This document shows positions 7,570-10,922 of a stretch of DNA of 10,922 bases, in pieces (position 1 is the stretch's first letter; the number at the start of each line of letters is the position of its first letter). The DNA comes from GCA-2719315 sp964448645. Lineage in GTDB: Bacteria; Bacteroidota; Bacteroidia; Flavobacteriales; Flavobacteriaceae. Under the pieces are notes generated by a model. It worked only from the letters and a program-made list of their open reading frames with translations. It was not told the DNA's origin and ran no database searches. The stretch is taken from positions 1 to 10,922 of the forward strand of contig CAYUZY010000065.1 of assembly GCA_964448645.1 (NCBI GenBank). The letters are read 5' to 3'. A program made the position numbers and the translations under genes.

Positions 7570-7832
7570 AGTTTTGAATATTTTTTATTCAATTCTTCTA
7601 ATAATTTTACCCTTTCAACATTTATAGATTTAAACTCCTTTTTTGAATTTTCCTTATTAACAGAGTTGATTTTAGAAATTAATGAATCAAAAACTTTAAT
7701 TGAATCATCTATAAGTTTCTCACTTTTTGATAAATCCTTATCAGAATTTAAAAGTTCCCAATTATATATTTCTTCTATAAATTCTCCTATCTGATTATTT
7801 ATATCTTTTTTTAATTTTTTAATACTCGACAT
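7566..7832 (-). CDS. Small helical protein of unknown function downstream of idi
   Basis: I do not recognise this 88-residue protein. It is charged (many Lys, Glu, Asp), has no signal peptide, membrane segment or cysteine, and looks helical throughout. Leucine and isoleucine spacing in SEKLIDDSIKVFDSLISKI and VERVKLLEELNKKYSKL suggests a short coiled coil or helical bundle. The ATG lies one base after the idi stop (TGA-T-ATG), so it is almost certainly translated from the idi transcript. Its stop codon TAA shares the sequence TTAA with the stop of the convergent DUF4369 gene. The tight coupling and intact frame support a real gene. A cytoplasmic role tied to isoprenoid synthesis would be speculation from position. 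Confidence 0.65.
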   Translation of the reverse strand: MSSIKKLKKDINNQIGEFIEEIYNWELLNSDKDLSKSEKLIDDSIKVFDSLISKINSVNKENSKKEFKSINVERVKLLEELNKKYSKL

Positions 7833-7833
7833 A

Positions 7834-8355
7834 TCATTTATTTTTTAAAAATTTATAAAACCTTTTAAAAATAATTTTAAACCAAACTGTATACTTATCT
7901 GGGTTAATATCTATATCTTTTAAAAGTAATTCAATAGAAACCCATTTCCAAGATTCTACTTCATTTATATTAATTATAGGGTTTTTATTTGATTTTCCAT
8001 AAATAACATGATCATATTCATGCTCAATCAAACCATTTTCAAACTTTGCCTTATATATAAATGAAAATAAATACTCAAGAGAGGTATTTAAACCCATTTC
8101 TTGCTTTAATCTTCTTTTTGCAGCTTGAATTGAGGTCTCTCCTTCACGTTGATGACTACAACAAGTATTTGTCCATAATCCTGGAGAATGATATTTAGAT
8201 AAAGCTCTTTTTTGTAATAATAACTCATTATTATCATTAACTATAAAAACAGAAAATGCTCTATGTAATAAACCTTGCTTGTGAACTTCCGTTTTGCCCA
8301 TTATTCCTTTTTGGACATCATTCTCATCAACCAATATTATCATTTCTTCCTTCAT
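7834..8355 (-). CDS. idi: Isopentenyl-diphosphate delta-isomerase, type 1 (Nudix)
   Basis: This 173-residue cytosolic enzyme interconverts isopentenyl and dimethylallyl diphosphate, the building blocks for quinone side chains, undecaprenyl carrier and carotenoids. Type 1 (Nudix) marks are all present: His25 and His31 (VHKQGLLH), LWTNTCCSH with catalytic Cys66 and metal-ligand His68, the Nudix-like GETSIQAAKRRLKQEMG at 72-88, and the acidic pair Glu111 and Glu113 in EHEYDH. Its length is close to E. coli Idi (182). Many Bacteroidota make isopentenyl diphosphate by the mevalonate route, for which an isomerase is required; no mevalonate genes are in view. The ATG ending at 8355 is used; Met5 (8343) is an alternative that keeps the whole domain. 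It leads a two-gene unit with the 88-residue protein. Confidence 0.95.
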   Translation of the reverse strand: MKEEMIILVDENDVQKGIMGKTEVHKQGLLHRAFSVFIVNDNNELLLQKRALSKYHSPGLWTNTCCSHQREGETSIQAAKRRLKQEMGLNTSLEYLFSFIYKAKFENGLIEHEYDHVIYGKSNKNPIININEVESWKWVSIELLLKDIDINPDKYTVWFKIIFKRFYKFLKNK

Positions 8356-8401
8356 AAGATGTTTAAAAATACCTAATAATATTAGTAAATCCTATAGCAT
8401 T

Positions 8402-8431
8402 TTGATAAACAATAAATTATAATACTTTTGC
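8402..8431 (+). promoter_or_regulatory. Promoter of prfC, Bacteroidota type
   Basis: A TTG (8402-8404) is followed after 18 bases by TACTTTTG plus C (8423-8431), an exact match to the TAnnTTTG -7 consensus of the Bacteroidota primary sigma factor. Transcription would start around 8436-8438, giving a leader of only about 7-9 bases before the ATG at 8445. This is the best-matching complete promoter in the window. Confidence 0.65.
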
Positions 8432-8444
8432 TTAAATTTTAATT

Positions 8445-10028
8445 ATGGGTCTAGAAGAAGAACTTAAATTAAGACGAACTTTTGGAATAATTTCTCATCC
8501 TGATGCTGGCAAAACAACTTTAACAGAAAAATTATTATTATTTGGAGGGGCTATAAATGAAGCTGGAGCTGTAAAATCAAATAAAATAAAAAAAACCGCT
8601 ATGAGTGACTTCATGGCAATAGAAAAGCAAAGAGGAATTTCAGTTTCTACATCAGTTTTATCTTTTTACTATCAAGATAAAAGAATAAATATTCTTGATA
8701 CTCCTGGTCATAAAGATTTTGCTGAAGATACATATAGAACTTTAACAGCCGTAGATAGCGTTATCCTTGTAGTTGATGTAGCTAAAGGAGTAGAGGAGCA
8801 AACAGAAAAATTAGTTGAAGTATGTAGAATGAGAGATATCCCTATTATTATTTTTATAAATAAACTAGACAGGGAAGGAAAAGATGCTTTTACTCTATTA
8901 GATGAAATTGAACAGAAATTAAAATTAAAAGCAACACCATTATCTTTTCCAATTGGAATTGGATATGATTTTAAAGGAGTATATAATATCTGGAATAATA
9001 ATATTCAAATATTTAAAAGTTTAAGCAAACAAAAAATTACTGAAAATCAAATTTTTAATTCAATATCTGATAATCAATTAATCAAATTAATTGGAGAAAA
9101 TAATCATAAACAACTTATAGATGATCTAGATTTAATTAAGGGTGTTTATCCAAAATTTAATAAAACTGATTATTTAAATGGAATTCTTCAACCTGTTTTT
9201 TTTGGTTCTGCATTAAATAATTTTGGGATTAAAGAATTGCTAGATTGCTTTGTAAAAATAGCCCCTTATCCTCAGCCTAAAAAAGCTGAAACAAGAACAA
9301 TTAAACCCTCAGAAAAAGAATTTTCTGGATTTGTATTTAAAATACATGCAAATATGGATCCTAAACATCGTGATAGATTAGCCTTTATTAAAATTGTATC
9401 AGGTATTTTTAAAAGGAACACAGCTTATCATCATGTTAGATTAAACAAAACTTTTAAATTTTCTTCTCCAAATGCCTTTTTTGGTGAAAAGAAAAAAATT
9501 GTAGAAGTTTCATACCCAGGAGATATAATAGGAATTCATGATACTGGTAACTTTAGAATTGGAGACTCTATTACTTCTGGAGAAAAATTTAGCTTTTTAG
9601 GAATTCCAAATTTTTCTCCTGAACACTTTAAATACATAAATAATAAAAATCCTATGAAAACAAAACAACTTGAAAAAGGTATAAATCAACTTATGGATGA
9701 GGGAGTAGCTCAATTATTTACTTTAAATATAAATGGTAGAAAAATAATTGGAACAGTAGGTTTACTCCAATTTGAGGTAATACAACATAGGCTTCTTCAT
9801 GAATACGGAGCAGAGTGTTCTTTTGAATCTTTAAATATCTATAAAGCATGCTGGATAGAATCTGTTAACGAAAATGACTCTTTTGATGATTTTAAAAAAG
9901 CTAAACAAAAGTTTATTGCAATTGACATTAAAAAGAAACCTGTTTTTCTTGCAGACTCAGAGTTTTCATTAGAAATGACTAAAACTAAATTTCCAAATCT
10001 AATTTTTCATAATTCCTCAGAATTCTAA
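8445..10028 (+). CDS. prfC: Peptide chain release factor 3 (RF3), translational GTPase
   Basis: This 527-residue cytosolic GTPase recycles release factors RF1 and RF2 from the ribosome after peptide release. It has nearly the same length as E. coli RF3 (529). The GTPase motifs are in order: the P-loop SHPDAGKTT (17-25), the switch I/G2 element QRGISVSTS (62-70), DTPGH (85-89) and NKLD (139-142). The stretch SNKIKKTAMSDFMAIEKQRG distinguishes RF3 from EF-G. Domains II and III follow, with SGFVFKIHANMDPKHRDRLAF and VGLLQFEVIQHRLLHEYG, the latter typical of RF3 C-terminal regions. An insert-like Asn/Ile/Lys-rich stretch around residues 180-225 reflects the AT bias. The gene stands alone between divergent idi and convergent DUF3467, 18 bases before the latter's stop. 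Confidence 0.96.
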   Translation: MGLEEELKLRRTFGIISHPDAGKTTLTEKLLLFGGAINEAGAVKSNKIKKTAMSDFMAIEKQRGISVSTSVLSFYYQDKRINILDTPGHKDFAEDTYRTLTAVDSVILVVDVAKGVEEQTEKLVEVCRMRDIPIIIFINKLDREGKDAFTLLDEIEQKLKLKATPLSFPIGIGYDFKGVYNIWNNNIQIFKSLSKQKITENQIFNSISDNQLIKLIGENNHKQLIDDLDLIKGVYPKFNKTDYLNGILQPVFFGSALNNFGIKELLDCFVKIAPYPQPKKAETRTIKPSEKEFSGFVFKIHANMDPKHRDRLAFIKIVSGIFKRNTAYHHVRLNKTFKFSSPNAFFGEKKKIVEVSYPGDIIGIHDTGNFRIGDSITSGEKFSFLGIPNFSPEHFKYINNKNPMKTKQLEKGINQLMDEGVAQLFTLNINGRKIIGTVGLLQFEVIQHRLLHEYGAECSFESLNIYKACWIESVNENDSFDDFKKAKQKFIAIDIKKKPVFLADSEFSLEMTKTKFPNLIFHNSSEF

Positions 10029-10046
10029 TCTTCTTTTTATTTAAAT

Positions 10047-10364
10047 TCAAGCCTCTGCCGTTGGCCCAAAATTTAATGGAATAGAAGGGGGTTCATTAGA
10101 TTTTATATCACCATTAATTTTTTCAAACTTTTCAATATTCTCAGATAAAGCTTTATTAAATCTTTTTGCATGTTCAGGTGTTAATATAATTCTAGACTTA
10201 ACTTTAGCTTTTGGAGAAGCTGGCATTATTGAAATAAAATCAACAATAAATTCAGAATTTGAGTGATTAATTATCGCTAGATTAGAATACTCCCCATCAG
10301 CAATATTTTCATCTATTGAAATATTAATTTGTTTTTCTTTTTTTGAATTAGAATTACTCATCAT
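10047..10364 (-). CDS. DUF3467 protein coupled to rpoC
   Basis: This 105-residue cytoplasmic protein of the DUF3467 family is small, conserved and uncharacterised. The core reads GEYSNLAIINHSNSEFIVDF, then MPASPKAKVKSRIILTPEHAKRF, and the tail ends in NFGPTAEA as is usual for Bacteroidota members. The N terminus is polar and low-complexity (SNSNSKKEKQ). Two adjacent ATGs (10364 and 10361) are possible starts; either overlaps the end of rpoC, by 11 or 8 bases, so translation is probably coupled and transcription comes from the rpoBC operon. The rpoC-DUF3467 arrangement is recurrent in this phylum. That suggests a link to transcription or simply a need for high expression, but no function is established. 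It ends in TGA, 18 bases from the convergent prfC stop. Confidence 0.88.
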   Translation of the reverse strand: MMSNSNSKKEKQINISIDENIADGEYSNLAIINHSNSEFIVDFISIMPASPKAKVKSRIILTPEHAKRFNKALSENIEKFEKINGDIKSNEPPSIPLNFGPTAEA

Positions 10365-10922
10365 TTAAAGAATATGAAACCTCTTTTTCTTGATCTATAA
10401 GCAAACTATTATATTCATCCTTTGAACCAACTATATATTCTTGATACTTTCTTAATCCAGTACCTGCAGGTATTTTATGACCAACTATAACATTTTCTTT
10501 TAACCCTTCAAGAAAATCAACTTTACCGTTTACTGCAGCCTCATTAAGAACTTTAGTTGTTTCTTGAAATGAAGCAGCTGAAATAAATGATTTTGTCTGC
10601 AAAGAAGCTCTAGTTATACCCTGAAGCTCTGGAGTAGCAGTTGCAGTATTTGAATCTCTCGCCGAAACCAAAACTTTATCTTCTCTTTTTAAAATTGAAT
10701 TTTCATCTCGAAGCTGACGTGATGAAATAAGCTGACCTTGCTTTAAATTTTGAGAATCACCTACTTCATCTACAATCATCATTCCAAAAAGTGAATCATT
10801 TTCAGAAATAAAATCATTTTTAAAAACCAACTGATTTTCTAAAAAGATTGAATCTCCAGGGTCATTAATTTTAACTTTTCTCATCATTTGCCTTACAACA
10901 ACTTCAAAATGTTTATCATTAA
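10354..10922 (-). CDS. rpoC: RNA polymerase beta' subunit, C-terminal part, cut by right edge
   Basis: This is the last 188 residues of the RNA polymerase beta' subunit. The frame stays open to the right edge, reading NDKHFEVVVRQ immediately before the internal methionines at 10887-10882, so those are not a start; the gene begins outside the window. Conserved beta' features are present: VVVRQMMRKVKI, the TPELQGITRASLQTKSFIS region, AASFQETTKVLNEAAVNGK and LKENVIVGHKIPAGTG, which form the C-terminal clamp/omega-contact part. The tail is acidic (QEKEVSYSLNDE) and ends in TAA. DUF3467 starts inside its last codons. The catalytic NADFDGD motif would be upstream, out of view. Confidence 0.96.
   Translation of the reverse strand, partial: NDKHFEVVVRQMMRKVKINDPGDSIFLENQLVFKNDFISENDSLFGMMIVDEVGDSQNLKQGQLISSRQLRDENSILKREDKVLVSARDSNTATATPELQGITRASLQTKSFISAASFQETTKVLNEAAVNGKVDFLEGLKENVIVGHKIPAGTGLRKYQEYIVGSKDEYNSLLIDQEKEVSYSLNDE

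Noticed and set aside
8373..8385. CTAATA-A-TATTAG inverted repeat upstream of idi
   Set aside because: It is short, AT-rich and has a one-base spacer. It does not overlap a recognisable promoter element and is likely chance.
1..10922. Search for CRISPR arrays, tRNA genes, insertion sequences, attachment sites, phage or toxin-antitoxin genes
   Set aside because: No spaced direct repeats, cloverleaf-like segments, transposase motifs or phage-like genes were seen. Coding sequence fills nearly the whole window, and the longest intergenic gap is 118 bases.

Overview
The window is a compact, strongly AT-rich stretch of chromosome that looks like a member of the Bacteroidota, most likely a streamlined marine-type flavobacterium. 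This rests on family-specific features: a DUF3467 gene fused to the end of rpoC, a CBM9/DUF5916 outer-membrane protein, a DUF4369 lipoprotein, a Bacteroidota-style HtpG (NVSRSYLQ in the middle domain) and promoters of the TTG-N18-TAnnTTTG type. Ten of the twelve genes end in TAA and two in TGA. The lineage below class is inference.

Layout, left to right. (1) The left edge cuts a plus-strand sodium:solute symporter; only its last 139 residues are present. It runs convergently into a minus-strand pair, a KAS III enzyme (FabH-like) followed by a small CoA-binding protein, joined by a one-base stop/start overlap. (2) A divergent intergenic region with a 17-bp inverted repeat separates fabH from htpG, the bacterial Hsp90. 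(3) Convergent to htpG is a secreted S1/P1-type zinc nuclease. It shares a 61-bp divergent promoter region, containing a perfect 22-bp palindrome, with a plus-strand pair: a CBM9/DUF5916 outer-membrane protein and a DUF4369 lipoprotein. (4) On the minus strand lie idi (isopentenyl-diphosphate isomerase) and an unrecognised 88-residue helical protein. (5) prfC (release factor 3) reads rightward from a good promoter. (6) At the right edge, on the minus strand, the C-terminal end of rpoC overlaps a DUF3467 gene.

Most genes are core functions: lipid synthesis initiation, protein folding, isoprenoid supply, translation termination and transcription. The accessory part is the envelope group at about 3.8-7.6 kb (secreted nuclease, outer-membrane protein, lipoprotein), which may act together in using external polymers; that is inference from localisation and the shared promoter region. 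I found no tRNA, rRNA, CRISPR array, insertion sequence, prophage or toxin-antitoxin pair. There is no gene-free stretch over 300 bases, and I see no convincing novel system. The best leads are the two palindromic promoter regions and the uncharacterised envelope gene pair.
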